Of a DNA stretch of 64,000 bases, positions 1 through 9,158 are shown in pieces. The stretch comes from Cellulomonas carbonis (GTDB lineage: Bacteria; Actinomycetota; Actinomycetes; Actinomycetales; Cellulomonadaceae). Position 1 is the first letter of the stretch. The number at the start of each line of letters is the position of its first letter. Location of the stretch: positions 1,045,468 through 1,109,467 of the forward strand of contig NZ_BMEB01000001.1 of assembly GCF_014636275.1 (NCBI RefSeq), read 5' to 3'. Below the pieces are notes generated by a model, which saw only the letters and a program-made list of their open reading frames with translations, searched no databases and was not told the DNA's origin. A program made the translations under genes and the position numbers.

Positions 1-66
1 GGCGACATCGACGGCTTCATCGAGGCCGGCATCCGCTGGCGCCGGAGCCAGACCGCCGAGAGCTGA
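1..66 (+). CDS. prfB: Peptide chain release factor 2, C-terminal end (partial)
   Basis: The window opens inside a reading frame that ends at the TGA at 64-66. Its last residues include FIEAGIRWRR, the usual C-terminal tail of bacterial release factor RF2, which releases peptides at UGA and UAA. Only about 21 residues are visible, so no catalytic motif can be checked. The identification also rests on context: in actinobacteria prfB is commonly followed by ftsE, ftsX and smpB, as it is here. The GGQ loop and the possible programmed frameshift lie outside the window. Confidence 0.8.
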   Translation, partial: GDIDGFIEAGIRWRRSQTAES

Positions 67-125
67 CGCGGCACCCGCTCGCCCGCGCGTCGCCGCCGGC
101 GGGCGGACCGCACGAGGAGGACGCC

Positions 126-860
126 ATGGGCCACGCGCTCTACGACCACCTCGCCGAGTGGTGGCCCGTCGTCTCGCCCGTCGAGGACTACGCGGCGGAG
201 GCCGCGTGGATCCGCACGCTCCTGCCGCGTGCGGCCGACGGCGGCCCGCCCCTGGTCCTCGAGCTCGGCAGCGGCGGCGGGCACCTCGCGCACCACCTCG
301 CGCCGCACGCGCGGCTCGTCCTGACCGACCTCTCCGAGCCCATGCTCGACGTGTCGCGCGCCCTCAACCCCACGCTCCCCCACCACGTCGGTGACATGCG
401 GACCCTGCGCCTCGACGTCGTCGCCGACGCGGTGCTCGTGCACGACGCGATCGCCTACATGCGCACGCGCGTGGACCTCGCCGCGGCGCTGCGTACCGCG
501 TTCGTCCACCTGCGGCCGGGCGGCACCGCGGTCCTCGTGCCCGACGACGTCGCCGAGACGTTCACCGGGGCGACCGACCTCGAGCAGCACGACGCTCCCG
601 ACGGCCGCAGCATGCGCCTGCTCGTGTGGTCCTGGCGCCCCGACGACGACGCCGAGGAGGCCCGCGACGAGTACGTCCTGGCCCTGCGGTCCCCCGCCGG
701 CGAGGTGACCGTCCACCACGAGACCCACCGGACGGGCCTCTTCGCGACCGGCACCTGGCTCGCGCTGCTGCGCGAGGCAGGGTTCGAGGCGCACCCGGTG
801 ACCGAGGTCACGGGCGACGACCGCCCGCCGCGCACGGCGTTCGTCGCGACGCGCCCCTGA
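126..860 (+). CDS. Class I SAM-dependent methyltransferase
   Basis: A 244-residue protein with ATG preceded by a clear GAGGAGG ribosome site. The glycine-rich SAM-binding motif I, LELGSGGG, is at residues 45-52, followed by an acidic-ended second strand (LTDLSEPML) and a Rossmann-like layout over the whole length. This is the common small-molecule or unspecified methyltransferase fold; the substrate cannot be read from the sequence. It sits between prfB and ftsE, a position that is usually empty or occupied by unrelated genes in relatives, so it is probably not a division gene. Confidence 0.8.
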   Translation: MGHALYDHLAEWWPVVSPVEDYAAEAAWIRTLLPRAADGGPPLVLELGSGGGHLAHHLAPHARLVLTDLSEPMLDVSRALNPTLPHHVGDMRTLRLDVVADAVLVHDAIAYMRTRVDLAAALRTAFVHLRPGGTAVLVPDDVAETFTGATDLEQHDAPDGRSMRLLVWSWRPDDDAEEARDEYVLALRSPAGEVTVHHETHRTGLFATGTWLALLREAGFEAHPVTEVTGDDRPPRTAFVATRP

Positions 861-1110
861 CCTGGGCGCGTGCACCGCGGGCCCGCACCGCACCACGGTC
901 CGCACCCGCGGACCCGCGCCGCGACCCTGCGCCCCGCCCTCGGCCCGCCCGGAATGCCCGGACCGTCCCGGTCCTGACGCCCGCCGCCCGAGATCGCCCG
1001 CGCCGCGCGGCGTGTCACGTCCCGGTCGTCCCAGGTGGCGTCCGTACCCTCCGAGCAGGACGGGCCCCGTGCCCGCCCGCGACCATGCCCCCGACGACTG
1101 GCCGAACCTC

Positions 1111-1800
1111 GTGATCCGATTCGAGAACGTGACCAAGGTCTACGCACGCGGCGCCCGCCCGGCGCTCGACGGCGTGGACCTCGAGGTCGAGCGCGGCGAG
1201 TTCGTCTTCCTCGTCGGCGCGTCGGGCTCGGGCAAGTCGACGTTCCTGCGCCTCGTGCTCCGCGAGGAGCGCCCGACGGCCGGCCAGGTGTTCGTCGCGG
1301 GCAAGGACCTGTCGACCCTCTCGACCTGGAAGGTGCCGCACCTGCGCCGCCAGATCGGTGCGGTGTTCCAGGACTTCCGCCTGCTGCCCAACAAGACCGT
1401 CTTCGAGAACGTCGCGTTCGCGCTCCAGGTGATCGGCAAGCCGCGGCACCACATCATGCGGACCGTGCCCGACACCCTCGAGCTCGTCGGTCTGGGCGGC
1501 AAGGAGAAGCGGCGCCCGCACGAGCTGTCCGGCGGTGAGCAGCAGCGCGTCGCGATCGCGCGCGCGTTCGTCAACCGCCCCTCGATCCTGCTCGCGGACG
1601 AGCCGACGGGGAACCTCGACCCGACCACGTCGGTCGGGATCATGCGGCTCCTGGACCGGATCAACCGCACCGGCACGACCGTCGTCATGGCGACGCACGA
1701 CGACGAGATCGTCGACCAGATGCGCAAGCGCGTGATCGAGCTCGACACCGGGCGGATGGTCCGCGACCAGTCGCGCGGCGTCTACGGCTCGGCGCGCTGA
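1111..1800 (+). CDS. ftsE: Cell division ATP-binding protein FtsE
   Basis: A 229-residue ABC ATPase starting at GTG with the typical FtsE opening [10 protein letters not shown]. Walker A (GASGSGKST) is at about residues 36-44, the signature is [14 protein letters not shown], Walker B is [13 protein letters not shown], and the H-loop lies in MATHDDE. FtsE pairs with FtsX at the divisome and couples ATP hydrolysis to activation of a periplasmic-side or extracellular peptidoglycan hydrolase. An upstream in-frame extension exists but has no family similarity, so the GTG at 1111 is chosen. No clear Shine-Dalgarno precedes it. It is followed 12 bases later by ftsX. Confidence 0.95.
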   Translation: MIRFENVTKVYARGARPALDGVDLEVERGEFVFLVGASGSGKSTFLRLVLREERPTAGQVFVAGKDLSTLSTWKVPHLRRQIGAVFQDFRLLPNKTVFENVAFALQVIGKPRHHIMRTVPDTLELVGLGGKEKRRPHELSGGEQQRVAIARAFVNRPSILLADEPTGNLDPTTSVGIMRLLDRINRTGTTVVMATHDDEIVDQMRKRVIELDTGRMVRDQSRGVYGSAR

Positions 1801-1812
1801 GGGGGACGACCG

Positions 1813-2727
1813 ATGCGACTGCAGTTCATCCTGTCCGAGATCGGCCTCGGCCTCCGGCGGAACCTCTCGATGACCGTCTCGGTCGTCCTCGTGACCTTCG
1901 TGTCGCTGACGTTCGTGGGCGCCGCGGGCCTGCTGCAGATCCAGATCGACCAGATGAAGGACGACTGGTACGACCGGGTCGAGGTCTCGATCTTCCTGTG
2001 CCCCGAGCAGTCCGAGCAGCCCACGTGCGCGGGCGGCGAGGTCACGGACGAGCAGCTCGACGCGCTGCGCGCCGAGCTCGAGGGCCCCGCGCTCGAGCCC
2101 TACGTCGAGCAGGTGTACTTCGAATCCAAGGAGGACGCCTTCGAGGCGTTCCAGGAGCGGTACGCCGACGAGTGGTGGGCACAGGGCGTCACGGCCGACC
2201 AGCTCCAACCCTCGTTCCGCGTCGCGCTCGTCGACCCCGAGCAGTACGAGGTGGTCTCGGACGTCTTCACCGGCAGGCAGGGCGTCGAGGACGTCCGCGA
2301 CCAGCGGCAGGTGATCGAGCCTCTCATTCTCGTGCTCAACCGCGCGACGCTCATGTCCGCCGGCCTCGCGGCCGTGATGCTGCTCGCCGCCGTCCTGCTC
2401 ATCACGACGACGATCCGCCTGTCGGCCATGAGCCGTCGCCGCGAGACCGGGATCATGCGGCTCGTCGGCGCGTCGAACCTGTTCATCCAGCTGCCGTTCA
2501 TGCTCGAGGGCGCGATCGCGGCGACGCTCGGGGCCGCGATGGCGGTCGCGGGCCTGTGGTTCGCCGTCACGTACCTCGTGGAGGACTGGCTCGCCCAGTC
2601 GGTGCAGTTCGTCGACTACATCGACGCGAGCGCGGTGTGGACGATCGCCCCGCTCCTCGTCGTCGTCGCGATCGGGCTCGCCGCGATCTCATCCGTCGTG
2701 ACTCTGAGCCGATACACGAAGGTGTGA
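1813..2727 (+). CDS. ftsX: Cell division ABC transporter permease FtsX
   Basis: A 304-residue membrane protein with one N-terminal transmembrane segment (about residues 17-45), a large extracellular loop, and three C-terminal segments (about 178-202, 228-252 and 275-297), the FtsX topology. The loop holds two cysteines (in CPEQSEQPTC) that could form a disulfide. The motif RRRETGIMRLVGAS after the second membrane segment is the coupling region typical of FtsX. FtsX transmits FtsE ATPase action to a coiled-coil hydrolase; the next gene encodes a plausible partner, starting 5 bases downstream. Confidence 0.95.
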   Translation: MRLQFILSEIGLGLRRNLSMTVSVVLVTFVSLTFVGAAGLLQIQIDQMKDDWYDRVEVSIFLCPEQSEQPTCAGGEVTDEQLDALRAELEGPALEPYVEQVYFESKEDAFEAFQERYADEWWAQGVTADQLQPSFRVALVDPEQYEVVSDVFTGRQGVEDVRDQRQVIEPLILVLNRATLMSAGLAAVMLLAAVLLITTTIRLSAMSRRRETGIMRLVGASNLFIQLPFMLEGAIAATLGAAMAVAGLWFAVTYLVEDWLAQSVQFVDYIDASAVWTIAPLLVVVAIGLAAISSVVTLSRYTKV

Positions 2728-2732
2728 GGACC

Positions 2733-4133
2733 ATGACCGCTCCCTCGTCCCGGCGGCGTCGCCGTCTGCGCGCCGCGCTCGTCGCGGTGCTCGCCGCAGC
2801 GACCCTCGGGACGGGCGTCCTCGCGCCCGCGACGGCCGACGACCTCGAGGACCAGCGCCGCGCGGCCGAGGAACGGCAGCGCGCCAACCAGGGTGCGCTC
2901 GAGGACATCCAGGCGGACATCCACGAGACCGACACCGCGCTCGCGCAGGCCGAGGCCGAGCTCGCGAACATCCAGGCCCAGATCCCGGGCGCGATCGCGG
3001 CCCTGCAGGCCGCGGAGGACGAGCTGGCCCGCCTGCAGCGCGAGGCCGCCCTCATCGCGGAGCGCCTCGTCGTCGCCGAGGACGAGGAGGCGTCGATCTC
3101 GAGCCAGATCGACACCGACGCCGACCGCGCCGACGACATCCGCGTCGCGATCGGCCAGATGGCCCGCGACGCCTACAAGGGCGACATGGCCGCGTCGACG
3201 CTGTCGGCGGTCCTCGACGCGCGGACCACCGAGGAGTTCGTCCAGCAGTCCGAGCTCGCGTCGACCGCGCTGCGCGCGCAGACGCAGGCGCTGCGCGACC
3301 TCGAGCAGCTCAACGGGGTCAACCGCAACCGCCAGGCGCGGCTCACCGCGGTCCGCGAGGAGATCGTCGTCCTCAAGGCCGAGGCCGACGCCAAGGTGGT
3401 CGAGGCCGAGCAGGCCCGGGCCGCCGCCGAGGCGGCCAAGGTCGCGCTCGAGGAGCTGCAGGCCGCCGAGCAGCAGCGCGTCGCCGCGATCGAGGCCAAG
3501 CGTGCCGAGCAGATGGCCAAGCAGGCCGAGCTGGCCGCGCAGCAGCGCCAGCTCGAGTCCGACCTCCAGGCGATCATCGCGCGCCAGGAGGAGGAGCGAC
3601 GCCGCCAGGAGGAGGAGCGCCGCCGCCTCGAGGAGGAGCGCCGCCGCGCCGCCGAGGAGGCCGCCCGCAACAACCAGCCGGCGCCCCCGCCCGTCGCGGC
3701 GCCGCCGTCGACCGACACGTCGGGCAGCAGCCCCCTGAGCTGGCCGTCACCCATGAACCCGCCGTACATCACGTCGAGCTACGGCTGGCGCCTGCACCCC
3801 GTGCTCGGCTACCGCAGGCTCCACGCGGGCACGGACTTCCGCGCCTACTGCGGGACGCCGATCATCTCCGCCGGCGACGGCAAGGTGGAGTGGGCGTACA
3901 TGCGCGGCGGCTACGGCAACCAGGTCATGATCAACCACGGCTACCACAACGGGCAGTCGCTCATGACGAGCTACAACCACCTGTCGAGCTTCGCGGTCCG
4001 CTCGGGGCAGTGGGTCTCGCGCGGGCAGGTGGTCGGCTACTCGGGCACGACCGGGACGTCGACGGCGTGCCACCTCCACTTCGAGGTGTACGTCAACGGC
4101 GGGACCGTCGACCCGATGAACTGGCTGCCCTGA
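2733..4133 (+). CDS. Secreted coiled-coil M23 (LytM) peptidoglycan hydrolase, FtsEX-linked
   Basis: A 466-residue protein. It has an N-terminal signal sequence (arginine-rich start, then a hydrophobic stretch ending near APATA), a long Glu/Ala/Gln-rich coiled coil from about residue 35 to 310, a Pro-rich linker, and a C-terminal peptidase M23 domain over the last 120 or so residues. Zinc-site motifs are present: RLHAGTDF and HLHFEV. The domain therefore looks active, not a degenerate EnvC-type activator. Gene order after ftsEX argues that FtsX binds its coiled coil and switches the enzyme on during septation, as for RipC or PcsB; that link is inference from family knowledge. Confidence 0.92.
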   Translation: MTAPSSRRRRRLRAALVAVLAAATLGTGVLAPATADDLEDQRRAAEERQRANQGALEDIQADIHETDTALAQAEAELANIQAQIPGAIAALQAAEDELARLQREAALIAERLVVAEDEEASISSQIDTDADRADDIRVAIGQMARDAYKGDMAASTLSAVLDARTTEEFVQQSELASTALRAQTQALRDLEQLNGVNRNRQARLTAVREEIVVLKAEADAKVVEAEQARAAAEAAKVALEELQAAEQQRVAAIEAKRAEQMAKQAELAAQQRQLESDLQAIIARQEEERRRQEEERRRLEEERRRAAEEAARNNQPAPPPVAAPPSTDTSGSSPLSWPSPMNPPYITSSYGWRLHPVLGYRRLHAGTDFRAYCGTPIISAGDGKVEWAYMRGGYGNQVMINHGYHNGQSLMTSYNHLSSFAVRSGQWVSRGQVVGYSGTTGTSTACHLHFEVYVNGGTVDPMNWLP

Positions 4134-4187
4134 CCCGTCCGCCCGCCCGCCCCGCATAACCGGGCGACCGGCGCACCGGGCCGCGTC

Positions 4188-4193
4188 TAGCCT
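4188..4193 (+). promoter_or_regulatory. -10-like hexamer of smpB (leaderless start)
   Basis: TAGCCT lies exactly six bases before the smpB ATG and there is no Shine-Dalgarno sequence in between. This spacing would place transcription initiation at or next to the start codon, giving a leaderless mRNA. No good -35 element is visible. Confidence 0.5.
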
Positions 4194-4199
4194 TGTCCC

Positions 4200-4670
4200 A
4201 TGGCCAAGGAGACCGGACGCAAGCTCGTCGCGAGCAACAAGAAGGCACGTCACGACTTCCACATCGACGACACCTTCGAGGCGGGCATCGTGCTGACCGG
4301 GACCGAGGTCAAGGCCCTGCGCGCGGGCCGCGCGTCGCTCGTCGACGGGTTCGTGTCGATCGACGGCGGGGAGGCGTGGCTCGAGCGCGTCCACATCCCC
4401 GAGTACACCGAGGGCACGTGGACCAACCACGCGCCCCGCCGCAAGCGCAAGCTCCTCCTGCACCGGCGCCAGATCGAGGAGCTCGACCACGAGACGCAGG
4501 CCAAGGGCCACACGATCGTGCCGCTCGCGCTGTACTTCGTCGACGGCCGCGCCAAGGTCGAGATCGCGCTCGCGCGAGGCAAGAAGGAGTACGACAAGCG
4601 GCACGCGCTCCGCGAGCGCCAGGAGCTCCGCGAGGCCCAGGCGTCGATGAGCCTGCGCAAGCACGGCTGA
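4200..4670 (+). CDS. smpB: SsrA-binding protein SmpB
   Basis: A 156-residue protein with the SmpB features: the [35 protein letters not shown] N-terminal region (shown here only as a region, residues 8-38), the RASLVDGFV segment, and the basic C-terminal tail after [13 protein letters not shown] that folds in the ribosomal A site. SmpB carries tmRNA to stalled ribosomes. The matching tmRNA gene is in this window at 10303-10670, displaced from smpB by the iron-uptake cluster. Confidence 0.96.
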   Translation: MAKETGRKLVASNKKARHDFHIDDTFEAGIVLTGTEVKALRAGRASLVDGFVSIDGGEAWLERVHIPEYTEGTWTNHAPRRKRKLLLHRRQIEELDHETQAKGHTIVPLALYFVDGRAKVEIALARGKKEYDKRHALRERQELREAQASMSLRKHG

Positions 4671-4733
4671 CCGTCGGCCCTGTGATCCGGGTCACTCCCG
4701 GGTCACGTGGTTCAGATCACGGCGAGGCGGCGT

Positions 4734-4755
4734 TAAGGTAAGGCAATGCTTACCT
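4734..4755. promoter_or_regulatory. DtxR/IdeR-type iron box over the start of the siderophore-reductase gene
   Basis: Positions 4734-4752 (TAAGGTAAGGCAATGCTTA) match 13 of 19 positions of the DtxR/IdeR consensus TTAGGTTAGGCTAACCTAA. The arms AGGTAAG and CTTACCT form an inverted repeat running to 4755. The box overlaps the ATG at 4746, so repressor binding would block both promoter and start. Iron-replete repression is the expected effect. Confidence 0.7.
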
Positions 4756-5867
4756 CCGCCGGGACCCAGCAGGCCGCGCAGGCCGACCGGGGCGCGTCCG
4801 TCGCCGCCTCCGCGACCGCGCACGCCGCCCCCGCGCAGGCGGCCGCCGCGCCGGATCACGCCGCGCCGGATCACGCCGGCTCGGCTCATGCCGAGCGGGT
4901 CTACCCCGCGTACCGCCCGTTCGACGTGACGGTGCAGCGGCTGCTCCCGCTGAGCCCGCACTTCGTCCGCGTGACCTTCACGGGCCCGGACCTGCACCTG
5001 TTCGGCACGGCGTCGCTCGACCAGCGGATCAAGCTGATCCTCCCCCACCCCGACGGCCGGATCTGCGACGTCGGAGCGGCGGACGAGCAGGCGGTGCTCG
5101 ACGGCTCCTGGTATGCGACGTGGCGCGCGATCCCCGACGGCGAGCGCAACCCGTTCCGCACGTACACGGTGCGGTCGATCCGACCCGAGCGCCGCGAGCT
5201 CGACATCGACATGGTGCTGCACGACCCGGAGCCCGGCCACGCCGACGGACCCGCCGCGGCCTGGCTGCGCCGCGCCGCCGTCGGCGACCGGCTGTGCGTC
5301 GTCGGGCCCGACGCCCGCACGCCCGACCCGACGGTCGGCCTCGACTGGCGCCCCGGTGCGTCGCGCCACCTGCTGCTCGCGGGCGACGAGACCGCTGCCC
5401 CCGCGATCTGCAGCATCGTCGAGTCGCTGCCCGAGCACGTGACGGCGCAGGCCTTCGTCGAGGTGCCGACGGGTGCGGACATCCTCAACGTCTACCCGCG
5501 CGGCCGCTCGCAGGTCGCGTGGCTCGCGCGCGACGCCGGGTGCGAGACCGCCGAGGGGTTCCACGCGATCGCACCGCACGGCGAGATGCTCGCCCAGGCC
5601 GTCCGCTCGTGGGTGCCGCGGCACATGAGCCACGTCGCGGGCGCCGTCGGCCCCGTTCCCGAGGAGCTCGAGGACGTCGACGTCGACACCGAGCTGCTGT
5701 GGGACTCCCCGGTCGACCCGACGACGGGCGACTTCTACGCCTGGATCGCCGGGGAGGCCGGGACGGTCAAGCTCATCCGCCGCCACCTCGTCAGCGAGGT
5801 CGGGGTGGCGCGGGCCAACGTGGCCTTCATGGGCTACTGGCGTCGCGGCCGCGCCGAGGCGCAGTGA
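4746..5867 (+). CDS. Siderophore-interacting FAD-binding reductase (SIP family)
   Basis: 373 residues. Residues 1-50 are a low-complexity Ala/His/Asp-rich extension; the SIP domain starts at RVYPAYRPFDVTV. It has the FAD-binding barrel with RTYTVRSI (ring-stacking and flavin contacts) and a C-terminal NAD(P)H-type domain containing HLLLAGDETAAPAI and FYAWIAGEAG. Such proteins reduce Fe(III)-siderophores in the cytoplasm to release iron. The ATG at 4746 overlaps the iron box and has a poor ribosome site, so it is either leaderless or the true start lies further in. The stop overlaps the next start (GTGA). Confidence 0.88.
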   Translation: MLTSAGTQQAAQADRGASVAASATAHAAPAQAAAAPDHAAPDHAGSAHAERVYPAYRPFDVTVQRLLPLSPHFVRVTFTGPDLHLFGTASLDQRIKLILPHPDGRICDVGAADEQAVLDGSWYATWRAIPDGERNPFRTYTVRSIRPERRELDIDMVLHDPEPGHADGPAAAWLRRAAVGDRLCVVGPDARTPDPTVGLDWRPGASRHLLLAGDETAAPAICSIVESLPEHVTAQAFVEVPTGADILNVYPRGRSQVAWLARDAGCETAEGFHAIAPHGEMLAQAVRSWVPRHMSHVAGAVGPVPEELEDVDVDTELLWDSPVDPTTGDFYAWIAGEAGTVKLIRRHLVSEVGVARANVAFMGYWRRGRAEAQ

Positions 5868-6946
5868 CCGCAGCCGCGGCCAGCGGCTCCCCCTCGACGG
5901 ACCGGTCCGCGCGGCGCTCACAGCTGCGCAGCCGCGCGCGCGGGCGCGGGCTCGTCGTACGCGGCGCCGTGCTGGCGGTGGTCCTGGTGGGGGCGGTCGC
6001 GGTGAGCCTCATGGTCGGGGCGCGGACCACGAGCCCGGGGACGGTGCTGACGGCGCTGCTCGACCCCGCCGCACTCGGCGGGCCGACCGCGCCCGACGTC
6101 GTCGTCGTGACCCAGCTGCGCATCCCCCGGACGGTGATCGGGCTCCTCGCGGGCGCCGCGCTGGGCCTGGCGGGCGTGGTCATGCAGGGGGTGACCCGCA
6201 ACCCGGTCGCCGACCCGGGCCTGCTCGGGATCAACGCGGGCGCCGCCTTCGCGGTCGTCGTCGGGCTGAGCGTCGTCGGCGTCACGTCGTTCGTCGGGCT
6301 CGTGGGCTTCGCTCTCGTCGGTGCGCTGGCGGCCGCGACCCTCGTGGCCGGGATCGCCGTCTCGGCGAGGACCGGGTCCGCACCCGCGCTGCTCGTCGTC
6401 GCGGGCGCCGCGGTGACGGCAGGACTCACGTCGCTGACGACGCTCGTGCTGCTCGGCGACGCCGCGGCGCTCGACCGCTACCGCTTCTGGACGGTGGGGT
6501 CGCTCACGGGCCGCGACCTCGACACCGCGCTGCAGCTCGCGCCCGTCGTCGCGCTCGGTGCGGTCGTCGCACTGCTCCTCGCACGCGCGCTCGACGCGCT
6601 GGGCCTCGGTGACGACGTCGCCCGGGGCCTCGGCTTCCGGCTCCTTCCGACGCGCGCCGCGGCGATCGGCGCGATCGTCCTGCTGTGCGGCTCCGCGACG
6701 GCGCTCGCGGGTCCGCTCGTCTTCGTCGGGCTGCTCGCCGCCCACGGGGCGCGCGCGCTCGTCGGGACCCGTCACTCACGCCTCCTGCCCGTCGCGGCGG
6801 TGTCGGGCGCGTCGGTGGTCGTGCTCGCCGACGCTCTCGGACGCGTCGTGGTGCCGCCGGGCGAGCTCGAGGTCGGCATAGTCGTCGCGGCGCTCGGCGC
6901 CCCGCTCCTGATCGGGCTCGTCCGGTCCCGGCGGGTCGCGCTGTGA
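5864..6946 (+). CDS. Iron-siderophore ABC transporter permease (FecCD family), first subunit
   Basis: 360 residues beginning at a GTG that overlaps the previous stop. Nine or ten hydrophobic segments follow a basic N-terminus. Family motifs include RIPRTVIGLLAGAALGLAGVVMQGVTRNPVADPGLLG-type core (residues about 85-120) and the ATPase-contact loop near DDVARGLG. It would form a heterodimeric channel with the next gene product for Fe(III)-siderophore import through the cytoplasmic membrane. Confidence 0.93.
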   Translation: MTAAAASGSPSTDRSARRSQLRSRARGRGLVVRGAVLAVVLVGAVAVSLMVGARTTSPGTVLTALLDPAALGGPTAPDVVVVTQLRIPRTVIGLLAGAALGLAGVVMQGVTRNPVADPGLLGINAGAAFAVVVGLSVVGVTSFVGLVGFALVGALAAATLVAGIAVSARTGSAPALLVVAGAAVTAGLTSLTTLVLLGDAAALDRYRFWTVGSLTGRDLDTALQLAPVVALGAVVALLLARALDALGLGDDVARGLGFRLLPTRAAAIGAIVLLCGSATALAGPLVFVGLLAAHGARALVGTRHSRLLPVAAVSGASVVVLADALGRVVVPPGELEVGIVVAALGAPLLIGLVRSRRVAL

Positions 6947-8154
6947 GGGCGCGGTCGGTGGGCGCGGACGCGGCGCGGAGCACCGACGGCGCGGCCGGGA
7001 GGCCGGCCGTTCGCGGCGGTGGGGCCTCCGCCGCCGACACGGTGGCGGCGGACGTGCGCGTCGCCGGCCCCGCGCGCCCGCGCGCGGTCGAGGATGTCGC
7101 CATGGCGGCCGGGGTCGAGGGTGCGACGACGGGGCGCACCACGGTCGACGACCTCGCGCGCCTGCGCGCCCACGACCGACGCCGGGCCACGGTGGTCCTC
7201 GGCGCGCTCGGCGTCCTCCTCGCGGGGCTCGCGCTCGCCGCGCTGTCGCTCGGCGCCGTCCCCCTCACGCCCGCCCAGGTGGTCGCGGCGCTCGGCGGCG
7301 AGGGCAGCACGTTCGTCGTCACGGGGCTGCGGCTGCCGCGGCTCGCGCTCGCCGTCGCGGTGGGCGCCTCGCTCGGGCTGTCGGGCGCGCTCCTGCAGTC
7401 GGTCGTGCGCAACCCGCTCGCGAGCCCCGACATCGTCGGCCTGACCGGTGGCGCGAGCGCCGCGGCGGTGCTGGCGATCGCGGCGGGCGCGACGGGTGTC
7501 GCGGTCGACGGCGCGGCGCTCGTCGGTGCCGTGGGTGCCTCGGTGCTCGTGTTCACCCTGAGCGGTCGAGGCGTGACGGGGACCCGGTTCGTCGTCGTCG
7601 GGGTCGCGGTCGCGTTCCTCGCGCAGGGCGTGCTCGGGTACGGCCTGACGCGCGCGAGCCTGAGCGAGGCCGAGCAGGCGTTCTTCTGGCTCGTGGGCAG
7701 CGTCGGGTCGGCGCCGTGGGGCGACGTCGCGCGCGTCGCGGTGGTGCTCGCGGGCGCCGCGGCGGTCCTTGCCGTGGGGCGGCGTCCGCTCGCGGCGCTC
7801 GCGCTCGACGACGACACCGCCCGGGCCATCGGTGGCCGACCGGTCGCGACGCGCGTCGGGGCCATCCTCGTGTCGAGCGTGCTCGCGGCCGTCGCCGTGG
7901 CGGTGGCCGGACCGGTCGCGTTCGTGGGGTTCGTCTCGGGTCCGATCGCTCGGCGCCTGCGCGGGCACGGCCCCGCGCTGGCGACCGCGGCACTGGTCGG
8001 GGCTGCGGTCGTCGTCGGCGCGGACCTCCTCGCGCAGCACGGCGTGCCGGGGACGTTGCGGCCGCCCGTCGGCATCGTCACCGGTGCGCTCGGTGCACCG
8101 GTCCTCGTCTGGCTGCTCGTCCGAGGCGAGCGACGCAAGGAGTCCCCCGCATGA
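6943..8154 (+). CDS. Iron-siderophore ABC transporter permease (FecCD family), second subunit
   Basis: 403 residues if begun at the GTG that overlaps the preceding stop (GTGA); an ATG at 7102 would give 350 residues, closer to the family's usual length. The first 70 residues are low-complexity and polar. The membrane core carries LRLPRLALAVAVGASLGLSGA (in part), LQSVVRNPLASPDIVGLTGG (in part) and the ATPase-contact region DDDTARAIGG. It pairs with the upstream permease. Translational coupling across all four genes indicates one operon. Confidence 0.92.
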   Translation: MRARSVGADAARSTDGAAGRPAVRGGGASAADTVAADVRVAGPARPRAVEDVAMAAGVEGATTGRTTVDDLARLRAHDRRRATVVLGALGVLLAGLALAALSLGAVPLTPAQVVAALGGEGSTFVVTGLRLPRLALAVAVGASLGLSGALLQSVVRNPLASPDIVGLTGGASAAAVLAIAAGATGVAVDGAALVGAVGASVLVFTLSGRGVTGTRFVVVGVAVAFLAQGVLGYGLTRASLSEAEQAFFWLVGSVGSAPWGDVARVAVVLAGAAAVLAVGRRPLAALALDDDTARAIGGRPVATRVGAILVSSVLAAVAVAVAGPVAFVGFVSGPIARRLRGHGPALATAALVGAAVVVGADLLAQHGVPGTLRPPVGIVTGALGAPVLVWLLVRGERRKESPA

Positions 8155-9005
8155 GCACCGCCCGTCCCGTGCTGCGCGCCGAGGGCCTGACCCTCGGCTA
8201 CGGCAAGGTGCCCGTCGTCCACGGCGTCGACCTGACCGTCACGCCGGGCACGCTCACCGTCCTCGTGGGCGCCAACGCGTGCGGCAAGTCGACGCTCGTC
8301 CGGGGTCTCGCGCGGCTCCTGGCACCCCTGGCCGGCCGCGTGACGCTCGACGGGACGGACCTGGCGCGCATCCCGAGCCGGCGGGTCGCGCGGACCATCG
8401 GCGTGCTCCCCCAGTCGCCGGTCGCGCCCGACGGCATCCGCGTCGGCGACCTCGTCGCGCACGGGCGCTACCCGCACCACTCGCTGTTCCGCGGCCACCG
8501 CAGCGACGACGACGCCGTGGTCGCGGCGGCGCTGGCCGCGACCGACACCGCGTCGCTCGTGGACCGACGGGTCGACGAGCTCAGCGGCGGGCAGCGCCAG
8601 CGCGTGTGGATCTCGATGGCTCTCGCGCAGCAGCCCGACGTGCTGCTGCTCGACGAGCCGACGAGCGCGCTCGACGTCGCGCACCAGGTCGAGGTGCTCG
8701 ACGTGCTCCGGTCGGAGGTGCGGGCGGGCCGCACGGTCGTGCTCGTGCTGCACGACCTGACGCTCGCCGCGCGCTACGCCGACGAGGTCGTGGTCATGGC
8801 CGGTGGGCGCGTGGTCGCGCGCGGCGAGCCGCGCGCGACGCTGACCGAGGCGGTCGTCGAGCAGGCGTTCGGCGTGCGTGCGCGTGTCCTCGAGGACCCG
8901 GACACGGGGCGGCCCGTGGTGCTGCCCCGCTCGTCGATCGGGTCGTCGATCGGGTCATCGGTCGCGTCGTCGTCCGCGACCTCGCCGGGCGGCGCCGACG
9001 GCTGA
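8151..9005 (+). CDS. Iron-siderophore ABC transporter ATP-binding protein (FepC/FecE type)
   Basis: 284 residues, ATG overlapping the previous stop (ATGA). Walker A reads GANACGKST, with Ala-Cys in place of the more usual Gly-Ser residues but the essential GKST intact. The signature is LSGGQRQRVWIS, Walker B LLLDEPTSALD, and the H-loop LHD. The VWISMALAQ wording is typical of FepC-like ATPases. The C-terminus ends in a short repeated Ser/Ile/Gly tail encoded by tandem 12-bp repeats. Confidence 0.94.
   Translation: MSTARPVLRAEGLTLGYGKVPVVHGVDLTVTPGTLTVLVGANACGKSTLVRGLARLLAPLAGRVTLDGTDLARIPSRRVARTIGVLPQSPVAPDGIRVGDLVAHGRYPHHSLFRGHRSDDDAVVAAALAATDTASLVDRRVDELSGGQRQRVWISMALAQQPDVLLLDEPTSALDVAHQVEVLDVLRSEVRAGRTVVLVLHDLTLAARYADEVVVMAGGRVVARGEPRATLTEAVVEQAFGVRARVLEDPDTGRPVVLPRSSIGSSIGSSVASSSATSPGGADG
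8931..8954. repeat. Two tandem 12-bp repeats at the 3' end of the ATPase gene
   Basis: TCGTCGATCGGG occurs twice head to tail, with a third degraded copy after it. It encodes the SSIGSSIG tail of the transporter ATPase. It is outside the conserved fold and likely varies in copy number. Confidence 0.7.
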
Positions 9006-9016
9006 TCCGGCGAGTT

Positions 9017-9047
9017 GGCAAGGCTTGCCTTAGTTAGGCTAGCCTCA
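9017..9047. promoter_or_regulatory. Two overlapping DtxR/IdeR-type iron boxes before the binding-lipoprotein gene
   Basis: The first box centres on the palindrome GGCAAGGCTTGCC (9017-9029). The second, 9029-9047, matches 14 of 19 positions of the DtxR/IdeR consensus. They lie 112-142 bases upstream of the lipoprotein start and just behind the ATPase stop, so the lipoprotein has its own iron-controlled promoter in addition to the upstream operon promoter. Confidence 0.75.
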
Positions 9048-9158
9048 CCACGAGTCGATCATCCGGCTCGCGATCCGCACCGCACCCAGAACGCCGCAGC
9101 CGCGCGGTCCCCGTCGGGCCCCCGGGCCCGGGCGTCAGACCTCACCACAGGAGCCCCC

